Origin: JAYFRE01 sp034926235
GTDB taxonomy: Bacteria; Pseudomonadota; Alphaproteobacteria; Rhodospirillales; Magnetospirillaceae
DNA length: 64,000 nt
Direction of reading: 5' to 3'
Assembly (NCBI GenBank): GCA_034926235.1
Contig: JAYFRE010000128.1
Location: 7,696 to 71,695, forward strand
The notes under the pieces are model-generated. The model searched no databases, was not told the origin of the DNA, and saw nothing but the letters and a program-made list of their open reading frames with translations. Positions 41,179-49,520 of the stretch are shown one piece after another. Both the position numbers and the translations under genes were made by a program. The stretch's first letter is position 1, and the number at the start of each line of letters is the position of its first letter.

Positions 41179-42348
41179 TCAGCGCCCCCCGATCAGGGCC
41201 ACGCGGGCGTTGAACCAGTTCATCAACACCGACAGGACCAAACTGATGGTCAGATAGACCGCCATGATGATGGCGACACATTCGACCGCCTGGCCGGTCT
41301 GGTTGATTGCCGTATTGCCGATGCTGACCAGATCGGGGTACCCGATCGCCACCGCCAGGGTCGAGTTCTTGGTCAGGTTGAGATACTGGCTGGTCAGCGG
41401 CGGCACCGCGACCCGCAGGGATTGCGGCAGCACCACCAATCTTAGGATCTGGGTGCGGTTCAGCCCCAGCGCCAGCGCTGCTTCGGTCTGGCCGTGCGGT
41501 ACGGCGAGGATGCCGCCGCGCACGATTTCGGCGACGAAAGCCCCGGTATAAAGCGTCAGGCCCAGCAACAGGGCGGCGAATTCGGGGCTCAAAGTCGCTC
41601 CGCCCTGGAAATTGAACCCGGTCAGGCGCGGAACCTCGAAGGTGAGGTCCGACCCTCCGGCCAGGAAAGCCAGCAGCGGCAATCCGACGATCAACGCCAT
41701 TCCGACGGCGAAGGACGGAAAAGTCTGACCGGTGGCCTCATGGCGTTTTTGCGCCCATCGCGCCAGAACGACCGCCGCCAGCAGCCCGGCGGCCAAGGCT
41801 CCGGCCACCAGGATCATCGATTCATTCCAGACCGGATACGGAATCTTTAAGCCCCGGTTGGACAGGAACACGACATCCATGAAGTTCAAAGCCTGACGCG
41901 CGGTCGGCAGACCTTCGGTGATGAGGGCGTACCAGACAAAAAGCTGCAACAGCAGCGGGACGTTGCGCATCACTTCGACATAGACCCCGGCCAGCCGGCT
42001 GACGAGCCAGTTGCGCGACAGCCGGGCGATGCCGATGACCACGCCGAGCAGGGTACACAAAAGGATGCCCAGGATCGAAACCTTGAGCGTGTTCAGGATG
42101 CCGACGGCGAAGGCCCTGAGATAGGAATCCGTCGCCGCATAGCGGACCATCGTTTCGCTGATGCCGAAGGCGGCCTCACGCTCCAGGAATCCGAAGCCCG
42201 TCGCGATATGACGGGCTTCGAGATTCCGAAGCGTGTTGGAGACGAGAAACCATCCCAAAGCAACGACGAAGGCCAGCAAGGCCATCTGGTAGAAAATGCC
42301 GCGGATACGTTCGTCGTTCCACCAGCGACGAGCGCGTGTCTTAGCCAT
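41179..42348 (-). CDS. aapQ: General L-amino acid ABC transporter permease AapQ
   Basis: A 389-residue permease with an N-terminal Arg/Trp-rich cytosolic start (RARRWWNDERIRGIFYQ), about eight membrane segments, and the coupling loop TEAALALGLNRTQILRLVVLPQSLRVAVPPLTSQYL. Size and sequence features match AapQ of the broad-specificity amino acid transporter first known from Rhizobium. GGAAG precedes the start by 4-8 nt. It follows aapJ by 13 bp. Confidence 0.94.
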   Translation of the reverse strand: MAKTRARRWWNDERIRGIFYQMALLAFVVALGWFLVSNTLRNLEARHIATGFGFLEREAAFGISETMVRYAATDSYLRAFAVGILNTLKVSILGILLCTLLGVVIGIARLSRNWLVSRLAGVYVEVMRNVPLLLQLFVWYALITEGLPTARQALNFMDVVFLSNRGLKIPYPVWNESMILVAGALAAGLLAAVVLARWAQKRHEATGQTFPSFAVGMALIVGLPLLAFLAGGSDLTFEVPRLTGFNFQGGATLSPEFAALLLGLTLYTGAFVAEIVRGGILAVPHGQTEAALALGLNRTQILRLVVLPQSLRVAVPPLTSQYLNLTKNSTLAVAIGYPDLVSIGNTAINQTGQAVECVAIIMAVYLTISLVLSVLMNWFNARVALIGGR

Positions 42349-42361
42349 CGTTCTTCCGGCT

Positions 42362-43384
42362 TCAGCGAATCGGCATGGCGTACATCAGCCCGCCCTGGGT
42401 CCATTGGGCGTTCTGCCCGCGCTCGAGCTTCAGCTTGGAGCCCATGCCGACATTACGCTCGTAGGATTCGCCGTAATTGCCGACCTGCTTGATGATGTTG
42501 TAGGCCCATTTGTCGTCCAGCCCCAGGCTCTTGCCCATGCCCGGGGTGACGCCCAGCAGGCGCTGCACGTTCGGGTCCGAGCTTTTGGTCATCTGGTCGA
42601 GATTGGTCGAGTTGACGCCCAGCTCTTCGGCCGCCAGCATGGCGTAGAAGGACCATTTGACGACGTTGAACCATTGGTCGTCGCCCTGGCGCACGGCGGC
42701 GGCCAGCGGTTCCTTCGAGATGCGCTCGGGCAGGATTTCGTAATCGGCCGGGTTGGGGGTTTGATTGGCGCGGATCGCGGCCAACTGGGAACCGTCCGAG
42801 GTGAAGGCGTCGCAGCGACCGGAAACAAAGGCGCTGGCGGCGGATTCAAAGCTTTCGATGGTGACGGGCTTCAACTCGATCTTGTTGGTCCGGGCATAGT
42901 CGGCCAGGTTCAACTCGGTCGTGGTGCCGGTCTGCACGCAAACAGTGGCGCCGTTCAGCTCCTTGGCGCTTTTCACGCCCAGCTTCTTGGCTACCAGGAA
43001 GCCCTGGCCGTCATAGAAAGTGACCGCCGTGAACAAAAGACCGTTGGCGGCCTCGCGGGTCAGGGTCCAGGTGGTGTTGCGCGACAAAACGTCCACTTCG
43101 CCCGACTGGATGGCGGGCAGGCGCTGCTGGGTCGACAGCGGTACGAATCGGACTTTGGTCGAATCGCCGAACATCGCGGCGGCGACGGCGCGGCAGACAT
43201 CGACGTCCAGTCCGCTCCAATTGCCCTTTTCATCGGGGGCGCCGAAGCCGCCCAGGCCGGTGTGGGCGCCGCAGACCAACTGGCCTCGGCTCTTTACCGT
43301 ATCGAAGGTCTGTCCGGCATTGGCGACGCCAGTGGTGGCGGCAAGGCAGGCGCTTAAGGCGACAAGACGGCTTAATAGCTTCAT
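42362..43384 (-). CDS. aapJ: General L-amino acid ABC transporter substrate-binding protein
   Basis: A 340-residue periplasmic binding protein of SBP family 3 with a Sec signal peptide (LLSRLVALSACLAATTGVANA). Typical AapJ features are QTFDTVKSRGQLVCGAHTGLGGFGAPD, SGLDVDVCRAVAAAMFGD, TWTLTREAANGLLF and NYGESYERNVGMGS near the end. It binds a wide range of L-amino acids and feeds AapQMP. It is the first gene of the operon. Its leader contains two hairpins (43448-43495). Confidence 0.95.
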   Translation of the reverse strand: MKLLSRLVALSACLAATTGVANAGQTFDTVKSRGQLVCGAHTGLGGFGAPDEKGNWSGLDVDVCRAVAAAMFGDSTKVRFVPLSTQQRLPAIQSGEVDVLSRNTTWTLTREAANGLLFTAVTFYDGQGFLVAKKLGVKSAKELNGATVCVQTGTTTELNLADYARTNKIELKPVTIESFESAASAFVSGRCDAFTSDGSQLAAIRANQTPNPADYEILPERISKEPLAAAVRQGDDQWFNVVKWSFYAMLAAEELGVNSTNLDQMTKSSDPNVQRLLGVTPGMGKSLGLDDKWAYNIIKQVGNYGESYERNVGMGSKLKLERGQNAQWTQGGLMYAMPIR

Positions 43385-43447
43385 GGCTATTGCTTCCCCT
43401 TCAAGGCAAATAGACGCACGGCCCGGGCGTCACGGTGATAATGACGA

Positions 43448-43495
43448 GCTTTCGCTACAGGAACGAAAGCCGTCCGGCAAGAAGGTTCTTGCCGG
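43448..43495. repeat. Two inverted repeats in the aapJ leader
   Basis: A 7-bp stem (GCTTTCG 43448-43454 and CGAAAGC 43464-43470) lies next to a 22-bp near-perfect palindrome (CCGGCAAGAA 43474-43483 and TTCTTGCCGG 43486-43495). They sit between the upstream OYE gene and aapJ. They may terminate OYE transcripts, stabilise aap mRNA or bind a regulator. No T-run follows on the minus strand. Confidence 0.5.
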
Positions 43496-43546
43496 GCTAA
43501 CAATGTACAATCGACAAGAATGCCGTTTTTTCTGGGTTTACGTCAC

Positions 43547-44665
43547 TCAATTTTTCTCCGGCATATTGCCCGGCATGGCGTCCTCGACGGACCAGAGCGG
43601 CGGGGCCGCCCGTTGATATTGCGGAGCATAGCCGAAAGGCGCGTCCAGCGCCTGCGCCGCGCGCCAGACCCAGCGCGGATCGTTCAGAAAGGCGCGGCCC
43701 AGCGCCACCATGTCGGCTTGATCATGGGCCAGGACCGCCTCGGCCTGGCGGGGACTGGCGATCAGCCCCACCGCCCTGGTCGGCACGCCGGTGTCGCGGC
43801 GGACGCGTTCGGCCAGCGGCAGTTGATAGCCGGGGCCGATGGGGATTTTCGCGTTGGGCGCCAGCCCGCCCGAGGAGACGCAGACATAATCGATGCCTTC
43901 ATTGCGACATTTGGCGACGAAAACCAGGGCTTCGTCCAGGGTGAAGCCGCCCTCGATCCAGTCGGTGGCCGAGATGCGCACGCCGAGCGGCATGTCGCTG
44001 GGCAGAACGCTGCGTACTTCGGCGACGACGGCCAGGGGGAAACGCATGCGGTTGACCAGGCTGCCGCCATAGGAATCCGTGCGCTGGTTGGACAAGGGCG
44101 ACAGGAACTGATGCAGAAGATAGCCATGGGCGATGTGCAGTTCGACCGCATCGATTCCGGCGCGCACCGCCCGCACCGCGGCCTGGACGAAGGATTGGCA
44201 CAGCCGGTCCAGATCCTGCGGGTCGGCTTCGGCGGGGGTGGGCCAATCGGGGGCGAAGGGCAGGGGCGAGGGGCCCAGGCGGTTCCAGCCGCCTTCGTCC
44301 GGGGACAAGGGCTTGCCGCCTTCCCATGGGCGGGCGACGCCGGCCTTGCGCCCGGCATGGCCGAGCTGCACGGCGATCCGCGACGGGCCCAGATCCTTGA
44401 CCCCGCGCACCAGCCAGGTGAATCCGGCCTCGGTTTCGTCGGAATAAAGCCCGAGATCATAGGGCGATATCCGCCCCTCGGGCGAGACGGCGGTGGCTTC
44501 GATCATCACCATGCCGGGACCGGAGGCGGCCAGGGCGCCGTAATGCTGAAAATGCCAATTCTGGGCCACGCCGTCCCGGGCGCTGTACTGGCACATGGGA
44601 GCGACCGCGATCCGGTTCGCCAAGGTCAGGCCGCGCAGGGCCAAAGGATGGAAAAGAAGCGCCAT
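43547..44665 (-). CDS. Old Yellow Enzyme family NADH:flavin oxidoreductase (YqjM/NamA-like)
   Basis: A 372-residue FMN-dependent ene-reductase. Class III (YqjM-like) features are the redox-tuning Cys in VAPMCQYSA, GHAGRKAGVARPWEGG, ELHIAHGYLLHQFLSPLSNQRTDSYGGSLVNRMRF and the C-terminal phosphate site with MVALGRAFLNDPRW. Such enzymes reduce activated C=C bonds of enones and related compounds with NAD(P)H. The physiological substrate is unknown. It is divergent from the scpB-like gene with a 189-bp gap. Confidence 0.92.
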   Translation of the reverse strand: MALLFHPLALRGLTLANRIAVAPMCQYSARDGVAQNWHFQHYGALAASGPGMVMIEATAVSPEGRISPYDLGLYSDETEAGFTWLVRGVKDLGPSRIAVQLGHAGRKAGVARPWEGGKPLSPDEGGWNRLGPSPLPFAPDWPTPAEADPQDLDRLCQSFVQAAVRAVRAGIDAVELHIAHGYLLHQFLSPLSNQRTDSYGGSLVNRMRFPLAVVAEVRSVLPSDMPLGVRISATDWIEGGFTLDEALVFVAKCRNEGIDYVCVSSGGLAPNAKIPIGPGYQLPLAERVRRDTGVPTRAVGLIASPRQAEAVLAHDQADMVALGRAFLNDPRWVWRAAQALDAPFGYAPQYQRAAPPLWSVEDAMPGNMPEKN

Positions 44666-44809
44666 TTTGATAAAAGTCCCCCCGTTTCGTCCGAACGTCC
44701 GATTTTAAAACTAAGCCGGGCCAAGAATCGAGTATGGCGAATGGGCGGGCGCGTTTCGGCCCAAAATGGCTTTGCCGTTGCCCGGTCCTGCGGGCGCGGG
44801 GTATGCTTC

Positions 44810-44834
44810 AAGCGGTCGAACCCGACCGCTTTTT
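44810..44834 (+). terminator. Terminator-like hairpin in the scpB leader
   Basis: Arms AAGCGGTC (44810-44817) and GACCGCTT (44824-44831), extendable by one pair, with a small loop and a T-run to 44834. It lies 20 nt ahead of the scpB start on the same strand. No plus-strand gene upstream needs a terminator, so attenuation of scpB is possible. Confidence 0.6.
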
Positions 44835-44854
44835 CTGGGATTGTCTGGAATTTC

Positions 44855-45640
44855 ATGCCCGCTTCGCCGACCCGGTTTGTTTTGGACGGACGCACCGCCA
44901 TCGTCACCATGGACCATCCGGCCAAGCGCAATGCGCTGGGCGCGGATATGGCGCGGGCCATCGTCGCGGATCTGGACCGCGCCCGCCAGGCCCAGGCGCG
45001 CTGTCTGATCCTGCGCGCGCCGCCCGGTTCGGCGGTCTGGTCGGCGGGGCATGATATCGATGAATTCCCCGCCGCGCGCCGCGATCCTTTGGGCTGGGAC
45101 GATCCTTTTCGGGTCATGTTGCGCGCTATCGAAGATTTCCCGGCGCCGGTGATTGCCCTGATCGAAGGGGGTGTCTGGGGCGGGGCCTGTGAAATGGCCA
45201 TGTCCTGCGACATTCTGGTAGCGACGCCCGATGTGCGCTTCTCGATTACGCCGGGACGGTTGGGGGTGCCCTACAGCATCGCCGGATTGCTGACATTGAC
45301 CAACGCCGCCGGCCTAGGACTGGTCAAGGAGATGCTTTTCACCGCCCATCCGCTCGATGCGGAACGCGCGGAGCGGCTGGGTGTCGTCAATCACGTCGTG
45401 CCTGCCGGCCAGATCGAGGATTTCTGCCGAAGGCTGGCGCAGGATATCGAGGTGCTGGCTCCACTGGCCTTGTCGGCGATGAAGGAATCCTTGCGCGTCC
45501 TGGCCGGGGCGCATGCGATGCCGCCTGATGCTTTCGAGCGTCTTCAGGGCTTGCGGCGCGCGGTCTATGATAGTGACGATTACGAGGAAGGGCTGCGGGC
45601 GTTCCGGGAACGCCGCAAGCCGGATTTCAAGGGGCGGTAA
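44855..45640 (+). CDS. scpB: Methylmalonyl-CoA decarboxylase / enoyl-CoA hydratase family
   Basis: A 261-residue crotonase-fold protein, the same length as E. coli ScpB (YgfG). The ScpB active-site segments are conserved: SAGHDIDEFP, VWGGACEMAMSCD and the Tyr in LGVPYSIAG. The end DAFERLQGLRRAVYDSDDYEEGLRAFRERRKP also matches ScpB closely. The inferred reaction is decarboxylation of methylmalonyl-CoA to propionyl-CoA. No methylmalonyl-CoA mutase gene is in the window. The frame is open far upstream, but similarity begins only at 44855. A general enoyl-CoA hydratase is the alternative call. Confidence 0.85.
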   Translation: MPASPTRFVLDGRTAIVTMDHPAKRNALGADMARAIVADLDRARQAQARCLILRAPPGSAVWSAGHDIDEFPAARRDPLGWDDPFRVMLRAIEDFPAPVIALIEGGVWGGACEMAMSCDILVATPDVRFSITPGRLGVPYSIAGLLTLTNAAGLGLVKEMLFTAHPLDAERAERLGVVNHVVPAGQIEDFCRRLAQDIEVLAPLALSAMKESLRVLAGAHAMPPDAFERLQGLRRAVYDSDDYEEGLRAFRERRKPDFKGR

Positions 45641-45702
45641 GAAGCAAACGGGCGTTTCGGTTCGATCAGGGGGGGGGAATCTTTAAGGGTGGAGGCCCGG
45701 CG

Positions 45703-46251
45703 ATGTCCCTGAAAAGCGATGACGAACGGTATGGCGCGGTGGCTCAGGCCCTGCATTGGAGCATAGCGTTTCTGCTGCTGCTGATGGTCTTGAGCGGTTA
45801 TCTGTCCGGAACCCTGCCCAAGGCTACGATCGTGCCCTTGCACAAGGCGACGGGCATCCTGGTCCTGGGGCTGACGGTGATCCGCCTTTTATGGTGGGGT
45901 CTCGATCCCAACCGTCCGGGGGACGAGATGCTGGGATGGGAAAGAATCCCCGCCCGGCTGGTGAAATGGGCTCTGTTGTTCCTGGGATTGGCCTTGCCGT
46001 TGTCGGGCTGGATGATGAGTTCGGCTGCCGGCAGACCGATCTCGTTCTACGGGATCTTCGATGTGCCGCTCTTGATCGGGCCGGACCGCGCGCTGGCGGG
46101 AACCGTCTATGGCTTGCACGGGATTCTGGCTTTGATCCTGGTGGCGGCGGCGGCGCTGCATGTCGCAGGCGCCCTACGTCATGGCATCATTCTCAAGGAT
46201 GGGGTGCTGCTGCGCATGATGCCCGCTCACCGGCGCGGACGGTCTTTTTAG
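45703..46251 (+). CDS. Cytochrome b561 family protein
   Basis: A 182-residue inner-membrane dihaem cytochrome of the bacterial CybB type with four membrane segments. Candidate haem-ligand histidines are visible in QALHWSIAFLLLL, VPLHKATGILVLG, YGLHGILALIL and ALHVAGALRHGII. Members transfer electrons between quinone and periplasmic or superoxide partners. GGAGG lies 7 nt ahead of the ATG. It is 62 bp downstream of scpB and about 100 bp upstream of tatA, with no clear link to either. Confidence 0.9.
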   Translation: MSLKSDDERYGAVAQALHWSIAFLLLLMVLSGYLSGTLPKATIVPLHKATGILVLGLTVIRLLWWGLDPNRPGDEMLGWERIPARLVKWALLFLGLALPLSGWMMSSAAGRPISFYGIFDVPLLIGPDRALAGTVYGLHGILALILVAAAALHVAGALRHGIILKDGVLLRMMPAHRRGRSF

Positions 46252-46354
46252 GAATTATCCCGCGCCTACTTGTCTTGTCGTTGCTCCACCGCCCGTCTTT
46301 TGCGATGATCCGGCGCGGGGTGCATCCGCTTCATGGTATGGGAGTGCTGCAAGG

Positions 46355-46588
46355 ATGGGTGGTTTAAGCTTATGGCATTGGCTGGTCGTGCTGGCCGTTG
46401 TCCTGCTTTTGTTCGGCAAGGGCAAGATTTCGTCGCTGATGGGCGATCTGGCGCAAGGCGTGAAGGCGTTCAAAAAAGGCATGGCTGATGACGAGCCGGC
46501 CGCAAAGCCCGAATCGCCCAAGGTGCTGACTGCCGACGCCAAGGAAACGGTGGTGGAGAGCGAAAAGAACGGGGCCACCAAAGGCTGA
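46355..46588 (+). CDS. tatA: Sec-independent protein translocase subunit TatA
   Basis: A 77-residue Tat pore subunit. One N-terminal membrane helix (LWHWLVVLAVVLLLFG) is followed by the hinge FGKGKISSLMGDLAQGVKAFKKG amphipathic helix and a charged tail, as in all TatA proteins. It forms the size-adjustable channel for folded proteins. It heads the tatABC operon. A client in this window is the BMP binding protein at 17.0 kb. Confidence 0.95.
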   Translation: MGGLSLWHWLVVLAVVLLLFGKGKISSLMGDLAQGVKAFKKGMADDEPAAKPESPKVLTADAKETVVESEKNGATKG

Positions 46589-46633
46589 TCCGCCTTTTGG
46601 TCTCTCTCTCCGGTTTCTTGAAAGCAAATCCGC

Positions 46634-47128
46634 ATGTTTGATGTCGCATGGTCCGAACTGGCCCTGATCGGGGCGGTCGCGCTGGTCGTGATCGGTCCCA
46701 AGGACCTGCCCAAAGTGATGCGCTCGATGGGACAATGGGCGCGCAAAGCGCGCCTTCTGGCCGGAGAATTCCAGCGCGGGGTCGATGAAATCGTGCGCCA
46801 GGCGGAATTGGACGATCTGCGCAAGCAGGTGGAATCGCTCAAACCGTCGGTGGAAAACGCCGGACGGGCGATGGAAGAGGCAGGCCGGAAGATCGAGGCC
46901 AGCGTGACCGGGGCGGAAACCGCGCCCGTGCCAGTGGCGGAAGAGCCGGTTTCCCCCGCCGAGCCGGTCGTACCCACGGCTGCGCCGGAGGGGACGGATG
47001 CGCCCGTGACGGAAATTCTGCCGGAACCGGGCGGCGATTTCGTGCCGCCGTCCGAGGCGGAGCTTCCGGCGCCGTTCCCCGATAAGGAACCGGCTCCCCT
47101 GTCCGCGCCGAAGGAGGCGGGACGGTGA
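46634..47128 (+). CDS. tatB: Sec-independent protein translocase subunit TatB
   Basis: A 164-residue TatB. The start FDVAWSELALIGAVALVVIGPKDLPKVMRSMGQWARKAR is characteristic (Glu in the helix, GPKDLP hinge). A coiled region follows, then a Pro/Ala/Glu-rich tail of about 70 residues. TatB joins TatC to recognise twin-arginine signals. It overlaps tatC by 4 bp. Confidence 0.95.
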   Translation: MFDVAWSELALIGAVALVVIGPKDLPKVMRSMGQWARKARLLAGEFQRGVDEIVRQAELDDLRKQVESLKPSVENAGRAMEEAGRKIEASVTGAETAPVPVAEEPVSPAEPVVPTAAPEGTDAPVTEILPEPGGDFVPPSEAELPAPFPDKEPAPLSAPKEAGR

Positions 47129-48117
47129 CGGAATCAAAGATGGAAACGACCGCTCCGGCGGAGGATAACGCCGTAGGCGGCCAGATGTCGCTGATCGAGC
47201 ATCTGATCGAGCTGCGCAAGCGGCTGATGATCTCGGCCCTGGCCTTTATCGTCGCCTTCATTTTGTGCTTCTTCGTCGCCCAGGACATCTACGCCGTCCT
47301 GCAGAGGCCGCTGGCGGCGGTGGTGCTGGCCAAGGGCGCGGACCGGCACATGATCTTTACCGCGCCGACCGAAGCCTTTTTCACCTATCTGGAAGTCGCG
47401 GCCTTTGCCGCCGCCTTCATCTGCTTTCCGGTCTGGGCCGGCCAGCTTTGGGCCTTTGTCGCCCCCGGTCTTTATAAGCACGAAAGGAAAGCTTTCCTGC
47501 CGTTCCTGGTGGCGACGCCGGTTCTGTTCGTGGCCGGGGCTGCGACGGTTTATTTCATCGTGCTGCCGATGGCGCTGCGCTTCTTCCTGTCTTTCGAGAC
47601 GCTGGGCATCGCCGCCGAAGGAACGCTGCCGATCGCGCTCGACGCCAAGGTCAGCGAATATCTGTCGCTGGTGATGAAGCTGATCTTCGCCTTCGGCATC
47701 GCCTATCAATTGCCGGTTCTGCTGACGCTGCTGGCCCGGGTCGGCATCATTTCGTCCAACGCCCTGGTGGAAAAGCGGCGCTATGCCATCGTCGGCGTGT
47801 TCGTCGCGGCGGCGATCCTGACGCCTCCGGATGTCTTGAGCCAGCTCAGCTTAGCGATTCCGATGCTGCTGCTTTATGAAATCTCGATCTTTGCCTGCCG
47901 TCGGATCGAGAAGAATCGGGACGGAGCGGAAACGGAAGTGGAAGCGGAAACGGAAACGCCGCCCGAGCCTGAAGCGCCCGCGCCCGCGCCCGCGCCCGAA
48001 CCCGCGCCGGAAGTCCGGCCCGAGCCCGAGCCGGAGACCCCGGTTGAAGCCTTGCCTGCGCCGGATGCCGCATCCGATTCGGAGAAGACGGACGGGACGA
48101 CGCGTCCTAAGATATAG
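47125..48117 (+). CDS. tatC: Sec-independent protein translocase subunit TatC with long acidic/proline tail
   Basis: A 330-residue TatC with six membrane helices. Conserved parts are SLIEHLIELRKRLMIS, PTEAFFTYLEVAAF, KHERKAFLPFL and the C-terminal LTPPDVLSQLSLAIPMLLLYEISI. TatC binds the Arg-Arg signal motif. The conserved core ends near residue 260; the remaining ~70 residues are a low-complexity Glu/Pro/Ala tail encoded by short tandem repeats. E. coli TatC is 258 residues, so this tail is an addition. GTG start overlapping tatB (47125-47128). Confidence 0.95.
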   Translation: MTESKMETTAPAEDNAVGGQMSLIEHLIELRKRLMISALAFIVAFILCFFVAQDIYAVLQRPLAAVVLAKGADRHMIFTAPTEAFFTYLEVAAFAAAFICFPVWAGQLWAFVAPGLYKHERKAFLPFLVATPVLFVAGAATVYFIVLPMALRFFLSFETLGIAAEGTLPIALDAKVSEYLSLVMKLIFAFGIAYQLPVLLTLLARVGIISSNALVEKRRYAIVGVFVAAAILTPPDVLSQLSLAIPMLLLYEISIFACRRIEKNRDGAETEVEAETETPPEPEAPAPAPAPEPAPEVRPEPEPETPVEALPAPDAASDSEKTDGTTRPKI

Positions 48118-48182
48118 GTGTCAACCGGACGAAACGGCCCTGTGCCTACCCCCTCCGCCCGCCGCGTCCGAGGGGGTCGCCC

Positions 48183-48211
48183 TTGTCGGCGGCGGCGGGG
48201 CGTTCTATAAC
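48183..48211 (+). promoter_or_regulatory. Candidate promoter of serS
   Basis: TTGTCG (48183-48188) and TATAAC (48206-48211) are separated by 17 nt in the 125-bp gap after tatC. Transcription would start about 25 nt before the serS ATG. Confidence 0.55.
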
Positions 48212-48242
48212 GGCGGCGCTGGTTCTACGCTTTGGGGTTCCC

Positions 48243-49520
48243 ATGCACGACATTAAATTCATCCGCGATATGCCCGAAACCTTTGATGCCGGGCTTGCGC
48301 GGCGCGGGCTCGCGCCGGCTTCCGCCCATATCCTCGACCTCGACCGCCGCCGCCGCGCCGCTCAGACCGCTTTCCAGGAATCCCAGGCGCGCCGCAACGA
48401 GGCGTCGAAGGAAATCGGCGCGGTGAAGAAGCAGGGCGGCGACGCTTCGGCGCTGATGGACGAGGTGGCGCGGCTGAAAGACGCGCTTACCGCCGCCGAA
48501 AGGGAAGAGGCGGAAACCGGGCGCGAACTGGACGGGCTTTTGTCCGCGCTGCCCAATCTGCCGGCGGCGGATGTGCCCGATGGCGCGGACGAAACCGCCA
48601 ATGTCGAAGTCCGGCGCGTCGGCCAACCCGCATCGTTCGATTTCACCCCGCTCGAACATGACGTCTTGGGCGCCAAGCTCGGCCTGATGGATTTTGAAGC
48701 GGCGGCGAAGCTGTCGGGGGCCCGGTTCGTGGTTTTGCGCGGCAAGCTGGCCCGGCTTCAGCGCGCGATCGCGGCCTTCATGCTGGATCTGCAAACCTCC
48801 GAACACGGCTATACCGAGATCGACCCGCCGCTTCTGGTTCGCGCCGAAGCGCTGTACGGCACCGGGAACCTGCCCAAATTCGGCGAGGATCTGTTCAAGG
48901 CCGGGGCCGAGCATTACCTGATCCCGACCGCCGAGGTGCCGCTGACCAACCTGGCTTCGGTGCGCATTTTGGACGAAGCCGAACTGCCCTTGCGCATGAC
49001 CGCGCTGACGCCCTGTTTCCGCTCCGAAGCAGGCGCTGCCGGCAAGGACACGCGCGGCATGATCCGCCAGCACCAGTTCCACAAGGTCGAGCTGGTTTCG
49101 ATCGTGCATCCCGACCATTCTAAAGCCGAGCATGAGCGCATGACCGGCTGCGCCGAGGAAGTGCTGAAGCGTTTGGGCATTCCCTATCGCGTGATGGCGC
49201 TTTCCGCCGGCGATATGGGATTCTCGGCCCGCAAGACCTACGATATCGAGGTCTGGCTGCCCGGTCAGAACACCTATCGCGAAATTTCGAGCTGCTCGAA
49301 CTGCGGCGACTTCCAGGCGCGGCGCATGAACGCCCGTTTCCGGCCCACCGGCCAGAAGGGCACGCGCTTCGTCCATACGCTGAACGGGTCGGGACTGGCG
49401 GTTGGCCGCACCCTGATCGCGGTGATGGAGAACGGCCAGCAGGCCGACGGCTCGATCCGCATTCCCGACGCTTTGCGTCCTTATATGGGCGGGGTGGAGG
49501 TGATTTCGGCCGATGTTTGA
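48243..49520 (+). CDS. serS: Seryl-tRNA synthetase
   Basis: A 425-residue class II synthetase charging tRNA-Ser. The N-terminal coiled-coil arm spans about residues 30-100. Motif 2 is TPCFRSEAGAAGKDTRGMIR, followed by QHQFHKVE, and motif 3 is GSGLAVGRTLIAVMEN. SSCSNCGDFQARR is also typical. The start at 48243 gives the family length. The gene overlaps surE by 8 bp, beginning the conserved serS-surE-pcm-nlpD block. Confidence 0.97.
   Translation: MHDIKFIRDMPETFDAGLARRGLAPASAHILDLDRRRRAAQTAFQESQARRNEASKEIGAVKKQGGDASALMDEVARLKDALTAAEREEAETGRELDGLLSALPNLPAADVPDGADETANVEVRRVGQPASFDFTPLEHDVLGAKLGLMDFEAAAKLSGARFVVLRGKLARLQRAIAAFMLDLQTSEHGYTEIDPPLLVRAEALYGTGNLPKFGEDLFKAGAEHYLIPTAEVPLTNLASVRILDEAELPLRMTALTPCFRSEAGAAGKDTRGMIRQHQFHKVELVSIVHPDHSKAEHERMTGCAEEVLKRLGIPYRVMALSAGDMGFSARKTYDIEVWLPGQNTYREISSCSNCGDFQARRMNARFRPTGQKGTRFVHTLNGSGLAVGRTLIAVMENGQQADGSIRIPDALRPYMGGVEVISADV

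Noticed and set aside
43520..44854. Long N-terminal extension of the scpB frame opposite the OYE gene
   Set aside because: The extension is the antisense shadow of the OYE gene; ScpB similarity and the family length begin at the ATG at 44855.
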